A stretch of DNA of 64,000 bases, from assembly GCA_902786345.1 (NCBI GenBank), contig CADACB010000007.1:62001-126000 (forward strand). The letters are read 5' to 3'. The stretch is from an uncultured Ruminococcus sp. (GTDB lineage: Bacteria; Bacillota; Clostridia; Oscillospirales; Acutalibacteraceae). Shown one piece after another: positions 45,262 to 53,433 of this stretch; the stretch's first letter is position 1, and every line of letters starts with the position of its first letter. The translations under genes were made by a program, and so were the position numbers. The notes under the pieces were generated by a model. That model was not told the DNA's origin. It ran no database searches and saw nothing but the letters and a program-made list of their open reading frames with translations.

Positions 45262-46281
45262 TTATTCTGCATTTTCTCTTATATTTTTGATTTCTGAAGC
45301 TTTCAAACCAAGAGTTTTTAATTCGGCTTCTAATTTTTTAATTTCTGCTCGTATATCTTTCTTTTGCTGTGTAAGAGCCTTTTGTTCTTCCTTTGCTTTC
45401 TTTCCTTCTTCTTTGTTCAACTCACCAATAGCAAGCTGTTCTTTAAACCTGTCAACCATTCCCTGAAAGCTATCACTACTTTCATAGACTTTATCATCCC
45501 ATTTGTCGAAAATATCCTGTGCGGCTTTGTAAAAGTCCTCATTTAGTTCAATTCCGATAGCATTTCTACCATTCTCTATGGCTGCTCTATTTACTGTCCC
45601 TGAACCAGCGAAACAATCAAGAACTACATCACCCGGTGCGGAATACAGCTTAATTAACCTCTTACACAGTTCATAAGCAAATGGTGTCATATGTTTTGCT
45701 CCACCGATTGACGAATTAGGGATTTTCCATACTCCCGAAGCATATTCAGCCCATTCTGCCAATGTTACATCTGAACCACTTTGTGTTTCCATAAGACCAG
45801 ATGTACCTTTCTTATAAACATATACAAATCCAAAATTGGCAGCGATTGTTGCATCTCTGGCTTTGAGATTTCTATACCAAAGAGAACCATCTGAAATCAT
45901 TGCTCTTTGTGGTGTATATTTTTCCCAGCAGATTTCAGACCATAAGATGAAACCGCTTTCCTTAAATATTTTATTAATATCTCCCGTCAAACTTTCTTTA
46001 CCACGATGACCATCTCTACCGATTGTGTAATTGTAATCTTCAAACTGCATTGCAAATTTACCGCCGGGAACAAGCACTCTTTCACACTCTTTAATTACAA
46101 GCGAAAGCAGATAATAATATTCTTCGTATGTTTCACAATTTGATAAATCGCAAGAGTCATTGCTATATACCCTCAAATTGTGATACGGCGGAGAAGTAAT
46201 AATTAAATGCACACTTTCACTCGGTATCTTCTTTAGCTCTTTTAAGCAGTCACCGTTAATCCAATTATTCGTTAATCTCAC
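45262..46281 (-). CDS. DNA methyltransferase, TSPPY type (N4-cytosine or N6-adenine)
   Basis: A complete 339-residue enzyme that starts at GTG after GGAGTGATATA. Catalytic motif IV is ITSPPYHNLRV (TSPPY, typical of beta-class enzymes, often N4-cytosine). The SAM motif I is VVLDCFAGSGTVNRAA and NAIGIELNEDFY follows. A C-terminal Lys/Glu helix (about 285-339) may dimerise or bind DNA. No homopolymer tract lies inside it; it is the one intact non-C5 methyltransferase of the window. Confidence 0.88.
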   Translation of the reverse strand: MRLTNNWINGDCLKELKKIPSESVHLIITSPPYHNLRVYSNDSCDLSNCETYEEYYYLLSLVIKECERVLVPGGKFAMQFEDYNYTIGRDGHRGKESLTGDINKIFKESGFILWSEICWEKYTPQRAMISDGSLWYRNLKARDATIAANFGFVYVYKKGTSGLMETQSGSDVTLAEWAEYASGVWKIPNSSIGGAKHMTPFAYELCKRLIKLYSAPGDVVLDCFAGSGTVNRAAIENGRNAIGIELNEDFYKAAQDIFDKWDDKVYESSDSFQGMVDRFKEQLAIGELNKEEGKKAKEEQKALTQQKKDIRAEIKKLEAELKTLGLKASEIKNIRENAE

Positions 46282-46306
46282 TATATCACTCCGTTTTATT
46301 AAAAAT

Positions 46307-46328
46307 CGTGTTGTTCTGACTGACTTTA
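46307..46328 (-). repeat. Intergenic repeat variant (copy 7)
   Basis: AAGTCAGTCAGAACAACACG upstream of the TSPPY methyltransferase; a close match to 34102-34124. Confidence 0.4.
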
Positions 46329-46341
46329 CACTACAAAAAAA

Positions 46342-46683
46342 TTAAATTAGTTTTCTTCCACAATTAGGACAATAATTTGCGTTTACTAAATCAAATTGTC
46401 CTGTGATTTTAGGACTACAGGAATTATATAACAAACAGTCGCATTTTGAGCAATTCATTCTCGTGACTCCGTTGCGTTTGAATATTCGTCTTATTGATAC
46501 TTCGTCATTTAATTCTTCCTCTTTTATCTGTTTGTATATATTAATCATTTTTTTATATGTAGCCCAGCATATCCAAGCATTGCAGTCAGAACAATATACT
46601 CCATATCTTTTTCCATTGGGTTTAACATATACATTTTCGCATCCACATTGCGAACATTGATAATTTTTAGGTATTCTCATCAT
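46342..46683 (-). CDS. Double zinc-ribbon protein
   Basis: The 113-residue product has four Cys pairs (CSQCGC, CSDC, CSKCDC, CPNCG) split into an N- and C-terminal ribbon around a helical, charged centre. Possibly a nucleic-acid binding factor. It overlaps the upstream gene by 17 bases. Confidence 0.6.
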   Translation of the reverse strand: MMRIPKNYQCSQCGCENVYVKPNGKRYGVYCSDCNAWICWATYKKMINIYKQIKEEELNDEVSIRRIFKRNGVTRMNCSKCDCLLYNSCSPKITGQFDLVNANYCPNCGRKLI

Positions 46684-47626
46684 CTCCTTGTTCTATATTA
46701 AATGGATTTTCGATTGGTTCAAGATACTTTGCCAACCTACCATTGTATTCAAAAACAAGGTCGTTATCTTTGATTGGTTGACCTAAATAATGTAATATAA
46801 TCTGATGGAATGTTTCGGCATTGAAACACTTGAATTTAACAGTTTTCGCATCATCATATATATGTTTTATCCAGCCAAAATCACCGACTTTTTCAAGAGT
46901 AAACATCTCAACTCTGACTAATGAACCTATATTATCAGGGCAATTTGAAATTATTTCTCTAAATCTATTCATTGGAATATGAACATCATCTACTCTAAAT
47001 ACTATCTCATCTGCATTGATACTATACGCTTTTAGTGTTTTATCACCAATACTATGAACAATATGATAATATAGCTTATACATCAGATTACGCTCATATT
47101 GAATTTGCTTTTTAGGATTGCAAGCTCCTAATACTACTTGCCGGATATACTTACTATTGATAATATGAGGAAAACTTGTAAACTGCTTTACAAATATTTC
47201 CCAAGTGTCACTATTAAAAATACCCTTGCTGAAATGATTAAGAGCCGAAAAATTAGCCTGTTTCATATCAATAGATATAAATGCTTTATCGTCATTATCT
47301 GAAACGTATAAGTTTCGTTCACCGATTGTATCTATTGGAAGCCGATAGTCAGAATTAATAAACACTTGATAACTTGCATTATCTTTGATGCGATTTATCA
47401 TCCTATCTTTTATAGCGTTATAGTATTCAAAATAATCTTGACTTGAATTAACATTAGAAAGCATATCCACAAAATCGCTCCATTTAGCAAGTGTATTATA
47501 AAATGGGTCTAATGTGATTAGTCTTTCAGTAAAGTATGGGTCTTGATAAACACCCATAGGAATATTACAGTCCTTACAAAATCTTCTTTTGAGCGCCTTT
47601 GATGCTTTTATTTCTTGTACGTTCAC
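46667..47626 (-). CDS. Protein with polymerase-palm-like motifs, unknown family
   Basis: This 319-residue protein has two spaced acidic motifs: AFISIDMKQANFSAL (Asp120, like motif A) and SINADEIVFRV (Asp206-Glu207, like motif C). This spacing and context recall the palm of A-family DNA polymerases or single-subunit polymerases. It lacks an exonuclease domain and a recognisable fingers motif. It may be a primase-polymerase or a decayed relative. This is an inference from two motifs and the start overlaps the nucleotidyltransferase stop by four bases. Confidence 0.5.
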   Translation of the reverse strand: MNVQEIKASKALKRRFCKDCNIPMGVYQDPYFTERLITLDPFYNTLAKWSDFVDMLSNVNSSQDYFEYYNAIKDRMINRIKDNASYQVFINSDYRLPIDTIGERNLYVSDNDDKAFISIDMKQANFSALNHFSKGIFNSDTWEIFVKQFTSFPHIINSKYIRQVVLGACNPKKQIQYERNLMYKLYYHIVHSIGDKTLKAYSINADEIVFRVDDVHIPMNRFREIISNCPDNIGSLVRVEMFTLEKVGDFGWIKHIYDDAKTVKFKCFNAETFHQIILHYLGQPIKDNDLVFEYNGRLAKYLEPIENPFNIEQGDDENT

Positions 47627-48657
47627 ACCATCACCTCTCCGTAAACAACCATTTCGTTTACTCTTTCAACAAATTTAAGAACCTTACTCATATCAGCATT
47701 TTCGGGTAAATCGGTTGTTCTTTGTAATTGCTTTAATCTATTTTCATATTCATCAACAATTTCATAGAACTCTTTAATAGGTTGCTCATTTCCATTTAGG
47801 TATTTACCGTTACGAATTGCCATAAGAAAATCGTGTTCTTTTTCACGATAGGTATTTATTTCTCCTTTTTCAAGAATATCAAACACCATTAAATAGAGCC
47901 TAATAAGATGACACATATGTTTACCGAGTTTATTGTGTTCAACGGCTTTTTTATTTCTTGTGCCAAACTTATTAAAAGAACGAATGATATTTTCCATATC
48001 ACCCAGCATATTCCGATAATCTCTTAGTGGATAATGCGATATATTTGCATCCATAAACAGCTCGACATCCAGTTCCGGATTTAATGATTTATCAATGTAA
48101 AGTTTGATTGCATCATCCGGCATTTGTAAATATTTTCGTTTATAATCAACTGCAGCACATTCAATAGACCTTAATATATATTGTTCCTGTTGCTGTTGAC
48201 TTGTTTTTCTTGCTGACTTGTTTTCTAATCTGCGAAGCTGTGCATTAGCATAACCACCGAATGAATTGATAGCTCTTTTTGATAAAAACAATCTTTTATT
48301 ATTTAAGAGTTCCCTACCGATACAATTTGTGTATAAGTAATGTTCGGGTTTAAGTCCTAATATTTCGATAACATTAGGATTACAAGAGCAAAGCAACTTA
48401 ATCATCTTGTCTAATGAATAAATAGTAGTATCGGTGTTCGTTTCAACAACTTGCTCAAAATCCTTGCCTATCAAAATATTTCGTCTTGTATTGGTAGCGA
48501 CACCTCTTATATCAATATCTGACTCATCATTATTAGTACCATAAGCATAGCTACCACCTAAACCTATAAGTGCGACATTCCGACCAAGAAATTCATTGTC
48601 TTTTAAAAACGAATACTCTTTAGATTGAATTTTTGTTTTAATATCATCAAGATTCAT
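47623..48657 (-). CDS. Predicted nucleotidyltransferase (COG3541-like)
   Basis: The ATG at 48657 (MNLDDIKTKIQ) is preferred over the in-frame GTG at 48666, which lies too near the SD. The 344-residue protein has the Pol beta/MNT-type signature GLGGSYAYGTNNDESDIDIRG (G-S ... DxD), an extended helical domain and no tRNA-specific motif. It could transfer NMP to RNA or protein. It has its own consensus promoter just upstream. Confidence 0.8.
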   Translation of the reverse strand: MNLDDIKTKIQSKEYSFLKDNEFLGRNVALIGLGGSYAYGTNNDESDIDIRGVATNTRRNILIGKDFEQVVETNTDTTIYSLDKMIKLLCSCNPNVIEILGLKPEHYLYTNCIGRELLNNKRLFLSKRAINSFGGYANAQLRRLENKSARKTSQQQQEQYILRSIECAAVDYKRKYLQMPDDAIKLYIDKSLNPELDVELFMDANISHYPLRDYRNMLGDMENIIRSFNKFGTRNKKAVEHNKLGKHMCHLIRLYLMVFDILEKGEINTYREKEHDFLMAIRNGKYLNGNEQPIKEFYEIVDEYENRLKQLQRTTDLPENADMSKVLKFVERVNEMVVYGEVMV

Positions 48658-48680
48658 GTATGTCACATCCCTCTATGTAT

Positions 48681-48709
48681 ATAATACCACATTTATAAGT
48701 TGTTGTCAA
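48681..48709 (-). promoter_or_regulatory. Promoter for nucleotidyltransferase gene
   Basis: TTGACA (48704-48709), 17-base spacer, TATTAT (48681-48686), reading leftward. The regulatory repeat copy at 48713-48734 lies three bases upstream of the -35. Confidence 0.75.
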
Positions 48710-48712
48710 TAG

Positions 48713-48734
48713 ATTGTTCTAAATTATTTTAGAA
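48713..48734 (-). repeat. Intergenic regulatory repeat (copy 5)
   Basis: TTCTAAAATAATTTAGAACA with the palindrome TTCTAAA / TTTAGAA. Identical over 22 bases to copy 6 at 57117-57138 and also placed right before TTGACA. Confidence 0.6.
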
Positions 48735-48744
48735 TATTTTTATA

Positions 48745-50065
48745 CAGTGTGACATACTCTCCACCTATAGAGGTGGGGGCTTCTCGCTCAAGTACGGTAG
48801 CCCATACAGTATCAACGAGCTATCCCCGTGTGTCCCACGGTTCTTGTTTTGATTTTACGCTAACGCTATTCGCATACCCTCGTTTCGTATATTTATAGCA
48901 GCGTTTATATCTCTGTTATGATGTGTCTGACAGCAAGGACAAGTCCATTCTCTTACAGATAAGTTTTTGGTATTGGGATTCTGATACCCACAAACACTGC
49001 AAATCTGTGAGCTTGCAAAAAATTTATCTATTTTTACAAGTCTTTTTCCGAGTTCCTCTAACTTGTATTTCAGAAATGATGTGAACATTCCCCAACCATT
49101 ATCTGAAACGGACTTACCGAAATTCAGCGATTGTGCCATTGCTTGCATATTCAGATTTTCAATACACACACAATCATAAGCATTGGCTATCTGTCTTGAC
49201 TGTTTATGAAGAAAATCCTTTCTTTGATTGGCAACCTTTTCATGCAGTTTAGCAACTTTGATACGCTGTTTTTCTCTGTTCTTTGAACCTTTCACCATTT
49301 TTGATAACTTTCTTTGTTCTCTTTTCAGTTTCTTTTCGGACAGTCTGTAATATCTCGGAAACTGTGGAAGATTTCCGTTGCTATCAACATATAATTCGTA
49401 CATAGAAAAATCCAATCCGATAAAACTTTCAAGTTCTTTTTCACCAATTTCTTCCTCATACTCAAAAAGAACACTTGCAAAATATTTACCGCTTGCGTTC
49501 TGGCTTATTGTAACGGACTTAATTTTGTAATAATCAGGAATATTTCTATGCTGTTTGATTTTGACAAGTCCTGTTTTCGGTAACTGTATGTATCCATTCT
49601 CTATTTTTACAGAACCTTTTTGATTATTGGTCGTATATGATTTTTGACTTCTATGCTTTGATTTGAAATTAGGAAAGCCATATTTTTTAGGATTACTGAA
49701 AAAATTATTGTATGCTTTTTGCAAATTCATCTGTGCATTGGCAAGGGCAAGACTATCTACTTCTTTCAGCCACTCAAATTCAGTTTTATACTGTGCAGGA
49801 GTATTATTCAGCTTTTTCTGCGTCTGATGATAGTATTCTATCTTGTCGCCCAGCATCTTATTATAGATAAATCTGACACAACCAAATGTCTTCGCTATCA
49901 ATATTCTTTGTTCTTCATTCGGATATATCCTGAATTTGTAGGCTTTGTTCATCTTGTTCTCACCTCTTTACTCAAACATTGCATAAACAGAGTCGTAAGT
50001 CAAGCAAAAAGTCAGCCTTACGGTTGACGGGCAATTCATCCCTCCGCCTAAGAGGTGGGGGCTTC
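48745..50065 (-). mobile_element. Solo TnpB element (IS200/IS605 type, no TnpA)
   Basis: Matching hairpin ends lie on either side of tnpB: CCACCTATAGAGGTGG at 48761-48776 and CCGCCTAAGAGGTGG at 50044-50058, each followed on the + strand by GGGCTTCT. These match the folded ends of IS605-type elements and the 3' end of their guide (omega) RNA. The exact boundaries were not fixed. The element interrupts an ADP-ribosylglycohydrolase gene. Transposition would require TnpA supplied elsewhere. Confidence 0.75.
48855..49952 (-). CDS. tnpB: TnpB RNA-guided nuclease (IS605 OrfB)
   Basis: The 365-residue protein is a full TnpB: N-terminal helix-turn-helix (KAYKFRIYPNEEQRILI), RuvC-like catalytic Asp in FIGLDFSMYELYV, Glu in CIENLNMQAM, the zinc finger CSVCG ... 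CPCCQ and the last Asp in HNRDINAAIN. TnpB cleaves DNA directed by an omega RNA from its own 3' end, helping the element persist. The 48740-48854 region should contain the 3' end of that RNA. Confidence 0.93.
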   Translation of the reverse strand: MNKAYKFRIYPNEEQRILIAKTFGCVRFIYNKMLGDKIEYYHQTQKKLNNTPAQYKTEFEWLKEVDSLALANAQMNLQKAYNNFFSNPKKYGFPNFKSKHRSQKSYTTNNQKGSVKIENGYIQLPKTGLVKIKQHRNIPDYYKIKSVTISQNASGKYFASVLFEYEEEIGEKELESFIGLDFSMYELYVDSNGNLPQFPRYYRLSEKKLKREQRKLSKMVKGSKNREKQRIKVAKLHEKVANQRKDFLHKQSRQIANAYDCVCIENLNMQAMAQSLNFGKSVSDNGWGMFTSFLKYKLEELGKRLVKIDKFFASSQICSVCGYQNPNTKNLSVREWTCPCCQTHHNRDINAAINIRNEGMRIALA

Positions 50066-50134
50066 TTGTCCATTTAGGTTAAACTCATATTGCGACCCAA
50101 TAATATCGCCAATAATAGCACCCTTTATAGCCAT
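50048..50134 (-). pseudogene. ADP-ribosylglycohydrolase fragment, cut by TnpB element
   Basis: After a good SD (CGGAGG) the frame reads MAIKGAIIGDIIGSQYEFNL and runs into the element end and a stop. GAIIGDIIGSxYEF is the typical N-terminus of ADP-ribosylglycohydrolases (DraG/ARH family). No other part of the gene was found on the far side, so the rest is deleted. Confidence 0.75.
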
Positions 50135-50158
50135 ATTATACCTCCGAACCAATACAAT

Positions 50159-50416
50159 TTATTGTACGCTCCTAAGATACCACACTTGACTTTCGTTGAA
50201 AATATCTGTATTATGTATTATAGATGGGTCGTGAGTTATTTCATCAATAACCTTTTCATCATCAAAAACTTCTCTTTGAAAAGTACAGTTATCCGGTGTT
50301 GTGCCACATACAATGCTTGCTTCATCCTTGAAGTTTACCCAATTATCTCTTTCCTTGGCAGTCTTAAACTCGGCAATATCACTATTACCAATCCCTTTGT
50401 AAGTCGCATAATACAT
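50159..50416 (-). CDS. Hypothetical small early protein
   Basis: The 85-residue product (MYYATYKGIGNSDIAEFKT) begins the leftward transcript from the repressor-controlled promoter at 50.5 kb. No motif recognised; probably an early regulator or counter-defence factor by position. Confidence 0.6.
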   Translation of the reverse strand: MYYATYKGIGNSDIAEFKTAKERDNWVNFKDEASIVCGTTPDNCTFQREVFDDEKVIDEITHDPSIIHNTDIFNESQVWYLRSVQ

Positions 50417-50499
50417 AATAATCTTCCTTTCAATCTTGACTTTTTAGTTATTATTTTTTATAATATATATAAATTAGCCGATTAATCTCGACAAGTGTT

Positions 50500-50528
50500 A
50501 TTATACCAGATTATTTTCTTGATGTCAA
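50500..50528 (-). promoter_or_regulatory. Early leftward promoter
   Basis: TTGACA (50523-50528), 17-base spacer, TATAAT (50500-50505). Operator 1 falls in the spacer and operator 2 just upstream of the -35, so the repressor would block it. Confidence 0.85.
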
Positions 50529-50581
50529 TGTTTTTCAAGATTATTTTCTTGATATTAGAAATTCCCAAGATTGTATTCTTG
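50507..50581. promoter_or_regulatory. Three repressor operators at 30-base spacing
   Basis: CAGATTATTTTCTTG (50507-50521), CAAGATTATTTTCTTG (50536-50551) and CAAGATTGTATTCTTG (50566-50581) are partly palindromic (CAAGA / TCTTG) and their centres are about 30 bases apart, near three helical turns. They lie between the divergent repressor and early genes. Confidence 0.8.
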
Positions 50582-50597
50582 TAACGGAGGTAATATT

Positions 50598-50963
50598 ATG
50601 GAAACTTTATTATATCAGCGTATTAAGCTGTTATGTTCTGAACGCAACATAACAATTAATAAACTTGAATCCGAATTGCGATTTGCACCATCTACTATTC
50701 AAAAATGGAAAACTGTTAATTCACCATCTATTAACAAAGTGCTTGAAGTTGCAAACTATTTTAATGTGTCAACAGATTTCTTACTCGGAAGAACCAATAT
50801 TAGAGGTTCTGCTGATGATATACTTAATGACACGGAAATTATTTCTTTTCAAAGAGCCAGAGAAAATATGACAGATGTTGATAGAAAAAGGTCTTTTGAT
50901 ATGCTCCGAGCCGGTTTTAGTTATGCTTTTCAAGATAAAGACGAGGAGGACGATGATTCATAA
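50598..50963 (+). CDS. CI-like phage repressor (XRE helix-turn-helix)
   Basis: The ATG at 50598 follows CGGAGG. The 121-residue protein has an N-terminal XRE HTH (RIKLLCSERNITINKLE ... STIQKWKT ... VLEVANYFNVSTDFLLG) and an acidic tail ending DKDEEDDDS. There is no protease domain, so inactivation is probably through the downstream peptidase. It lies divergent from the early operon, with three operators between. Confidence 0.88.
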   Translation: METLLYQRIKLLCSERNITINKLESELRFAPSTIQKWKTVNSPSINKVLEVANYFNVSTDFLLGRTNIRGSADDILNDTEIISFQRARENMTDVDRKRSFDMLRAGFSYAFQDKDEEDDDS

Positions 50964-51576
50964 TATGATAAGATATTTATTTATTAACAATTCAGTTCTG
51001 CAAATATATTCACAACTGCCACAGATTGAATATCCTTTGGATGTAAATCAGGTTATTGCTTTGTTGCCAAATTGCCGTTTTATGACTTATGATAAATTTG
51101 CAGAAATAAATAATTGTAGTGTTGACGATGTAATCCAGATATGTGAGAGTAAAACAGGTTGCACACATTATGAAATTGATAATAATCGTTATCTTATACT
51201 TTGTAACAATGGTTCAATGTCAAATAATTCCGGCAGAAAACGATGGACTGAAGCACATGAAGTCGGTCATATTATGTGCAAACATTTTGAAATATCTGCT
51301 TATTCATCACTATCCGAGAATGGATTTTTAGTAAACAATCCTAAGTTTGAAAGTGAAGCTGATTATTTTGCCGCAACATTATTAGCACCATTCCCCTTAT
51401 ATAAATTATTAAATATACAATCAGCTATTGATGTTCAAGATATGTTTGGTTTATCCACCGAAGCCTCTCTGTATAGGTTTAAAGAATATTTACGTTGGAA
51501 AAAAGGTCATCGTAAAACATCTTGGGAGAATGATATAATTAATCTTTATAAATTAAAAGGTAATATTTTGTTGTAA
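50953..51576 (+). CDS. ImmA/IrrE-family metallopeptidase
   Basis: The ATG at 50953 overlaps the repressor stop and follows GAGGAGG. The 207-residue protein holds the zinc-peptidase motif EAHEVGHIMCKHF (HExxH) and a later ESEADYFAATLLAP, as in ImmA, which cuts the repressor to trigger induction. Repressor plus ImmA is the usual switch of ICEBs1-like and some phage systems. Confidence 0.88.
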   Translation: MIHNMIRYLFINNSVLQIYSQLPQIEYPLDVNQVIALLPNCRFMTYDKFAEINNCSVDDVIQICESKTGCTHYEIDNNRYLILCNNGSMSNNSGRKRWTEAHEVGHIMCKHFEISAYSSLSENGFLVNNPKFESEADYFAATLLAPFPLYKLLNIQSAIDVQDMFGLSTEASLYRFKEYLRWKKGHRKTSWENDIINLYKLKGNILL

Positions 51577-51582
51577 TAATCA

Positions 51583-51618
51583 ACACCTTATAGGAAATAC
51601 TTCTTATGAGGTGTTTTT
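51583..51618 (+). terminator. Terminator overlapping the SD of the next gene
   Basis: ACACCTTATA pairs with TATGAGGTGT (one mismatch) and is followed by TTTTTAT. The GAGGTG on the 3' arm is also the only SD for the gene at 51622, so translation of that gene would need the hairpin to open. Confidence 0.65.
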
Positions 51619-51621
51619 ATT

Positions 51622-52056
51622 ATGGATAAGCAAGAATATCAACATATTAGAAACCTTGCTTGGGACACATTACTTCAATCTAAAATCAATTCGCTACCAG
51701 TAGATATTTCAAAAATTGCTAAAATCTATGATATTCATTATTATACAGGTAATAATTGTTATGATGATGCAATATTTATATCAAACGAATTATTAAAAAT
51801 GTTTGGTTATAATATTGCACTATCAAAGTATCTTGCAGTACGGCTGTTGTGTCCAATGATTGTCATTAAATTTTTGAACATTAAATCTGCTAAAGAAATG
51901 TCAAATATTACTGGTTTACCTATTGAAATAGCAAATCAAAGATTCAAAAGGTTTGAACTATTGCTTAAAAGAAATGCTTTTGAAACATCTGAACTGGAAT
52001 CAAGACTTCTTTTACAATTTCAAGATTGGATTACAAAATATAAAGGCAATTCTTAA
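51622..52056 (+). CDS. ImmA-like protein without the HExxH motif
   Basis: The 144-residue product resembles the frame of ImmA proteins (N-terminal IRNLAWDTLLQSKINSLPVD, C-terminal ALSKYLAVRLLCPMIVIKFL and MSNITGLPIEIANQRFKRF) but the zinc-binding HExxH core is missing. It could be a regulatory paralogue that sequesters the repressor or a decayed peptidase. Its SD is within the preceding terminator stem. Confidence 0.6.
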   Translation: MDKQEYQHIRNLAWDTLLQSKINSLPVDISKIAKIYDIHYYTGNNCYDDAIFISNELLKMFGYNIALSKYLAVRLLCPMIVIKFLNIKSAKEMSNITGLPIEIANQRFKRFELLLKRNAFETSELESRLLLQFQDWITKYKGNS

Positions 52057-52067
52057 GTGGTGTTTAA

Positions 52068-52307
52068 TCATATTTTGCCACAATAAACATATTTTGTAAA
52101 AGTAGAGTGGTTGCCGTATCGGTCGGTGTATTCAGAATCAACGCTTCGCACATTATAGTTTTTACGAATATTATATATAATAGCACTTAACCTTGTAGCA
52201 CCATACTTTTCGATTGCTTCCCAGCTTGTGATTGAACCGTATTCTTTTAGATGCTCAAGGACTAACCTCGATTTGTTTGCTCTTCTTTTATCATTTGTTT
52301 TTCTCAT
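52068..52307 (-). CDS. Winged-helix/HTH DNA-binding small protein
   Basis: The 79-residue protein has a basic start (MRKTNDKRRANKSR) and the HTH segment LVLEHLKEYGSITSWEAIEKYGATRLSAIIYNIRK split across a turn, a form I recall from small phage proteins. It ends with a beta wing. Probably a regulator of the leftward methyltransferase operon. Confidence 0.65.
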   Translation of the reverse strand: MRKTNDKRRANKSRLVLEHLKEYGSITSWEAIEKYGATRLSAIIYNIRKNYNVRSVDSEYTDRYGNHSTFTKYVYCGKI

Positions 52308-52324
52308 AGCATATTTCCTTTCAG

Positions 52325-53419
52325 TTAATCATTGATAACTATTACTTCTTCTTCCCATGGTAGGTACTTTTTATATATTTGTTTCGGATACCAACCGTGT
52401 ACTCCGAAATGCCCAAATTGTGCGGTATAACGATAATCAATATTCCTCAAATTCAAATCTTCTATTATATTGTTTGGTTCACATTCTTGGTACAAATCAT
52501 TCCAAGGTTCAATAATTCCTTTATCGGTCTTAATATATATTGACATCGGTTTACTTAACCCTATCGTATAAGACAACTGAACTAACACATTATTTACTTT
52601 AGGATGTTCATTTAAACATTTTAATGCTATCTGTCTTGCTTTATAAGAGGCAGAACGGTCAACTTTTGTAGGGTCTTTCCCGGAAAAAGCACCGCCACCA
52701 ACAGGAGCAAACGAATGATAATTGTCAACGCAGATTTTTCTGCCTGTTAATCCTGAGTCTCCCTCAAAACCGCCAATTAGAAATTTACCTGTTGGGTTAA
52801 AATGGAATTGTTCAACTGCAATGTCGTATTCGTGACACATTTTTAAGCAACGTTCTTTTATAATTCTATCGGTATCTTCCCTATCTATTTCTGTATTTTG
52901 ATAAGACACAACAAAATCTTTAATGTATATCAATTTACCTTTATCATTGTAACATCCTGTGATTTGTGCTTTGCCATCGGGGAGAAATCTACTATCGTCT
53001 TTCCTTAATGTATCATAAGACATAGCCAAACATTGTAAAATATACATAGCAAGCGGAATACCATTTTCTGTATCACGACAAGCATATCCAAACATCATCC
53101 CTTGGTCGCCAGCTCCGCCTATATCTACTCCCTGTGCAATATCAGGCGATTGTTGCCCTATGTTATTGATAATTTTATAGTCAGTAGAATAGCCTACTTC
53201 TTTTAGAACGGATTTTACAACATATTCAACATCAACCTCTGCCTCTGATGTTACTTCACCTGTTATGAATATTTTACCCTTGCCGCCCATTGTTTCTATC
53301 CCACAGCGACTATTACAGTCTTGTTTCATATAAGCATCTAACAGAGCATCGCTAATCTGGTCGCAAAGTTTGTCAGGGTGTCCTCTGAATACAATTTCAT
53401 TTGTATAAAAGTAAGACAA
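52325..53419 (-). CDS. metK: S-adenosylmethionine synthetase
   Basis: MetK makes SAM from methionine and ATP, the methyl donor of the neighbouring methyltransferases. The 364-residue protein has GHPDKLCDQISDA, GGAGDQGMMFGYAC, GLTGRKICVDNY and GGGAFSGKDPTKVDRSASY in order, with near-normal length. I choose TTG at 53419 (MSYFYTNEIVFRGHPDK), nine bases after AAGGA; an in-frame TTG at 53437 is upstream of the SD. A phage metK directly downstream of a methyltransferase gene suggests a dedicated SAM supply. Confidence 0.93.
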   Translation of the reverse strand: MSYFYTNEIVFRGHPDKLCDQISDALLDAYMKQDCNSRCGIETMGGKGKIFITGEVTSEAEVDVEYVVKSVLKEVGYSTDYKIINNIGQQSPDIAQGVDIGGAGDQGMMFGYACRDTENGIPLAMYILQCLAMSYDTLRKDDSRFLPDGKAQITGCYNDKGKLIYIKDFVVSYQNTEIDREDTDRIIKERCLKMCHEYDIAVEQFHFNPTGKFLIGGFEGDSGLTGRKICVDNYHSFAPVGGGAFSGKDPTKVDRSASYKARQIALKCLNEHPKVNNVLVQLSYTIGLSKPMSIYIKTDKGIIEPWNDLYQECEPNNIIEDLNLRNIDYRYTAQFGHFGVHGWYPKQIYKKYLPWEEEVIVIND

Positions 53420-53433
53420 TATTATCGTTCCTT

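Noticed and set aside
45262-46281. Phase variation of the TSPPY methyltransferase
   Set aside because: No long G/C tract and the frame is intact.
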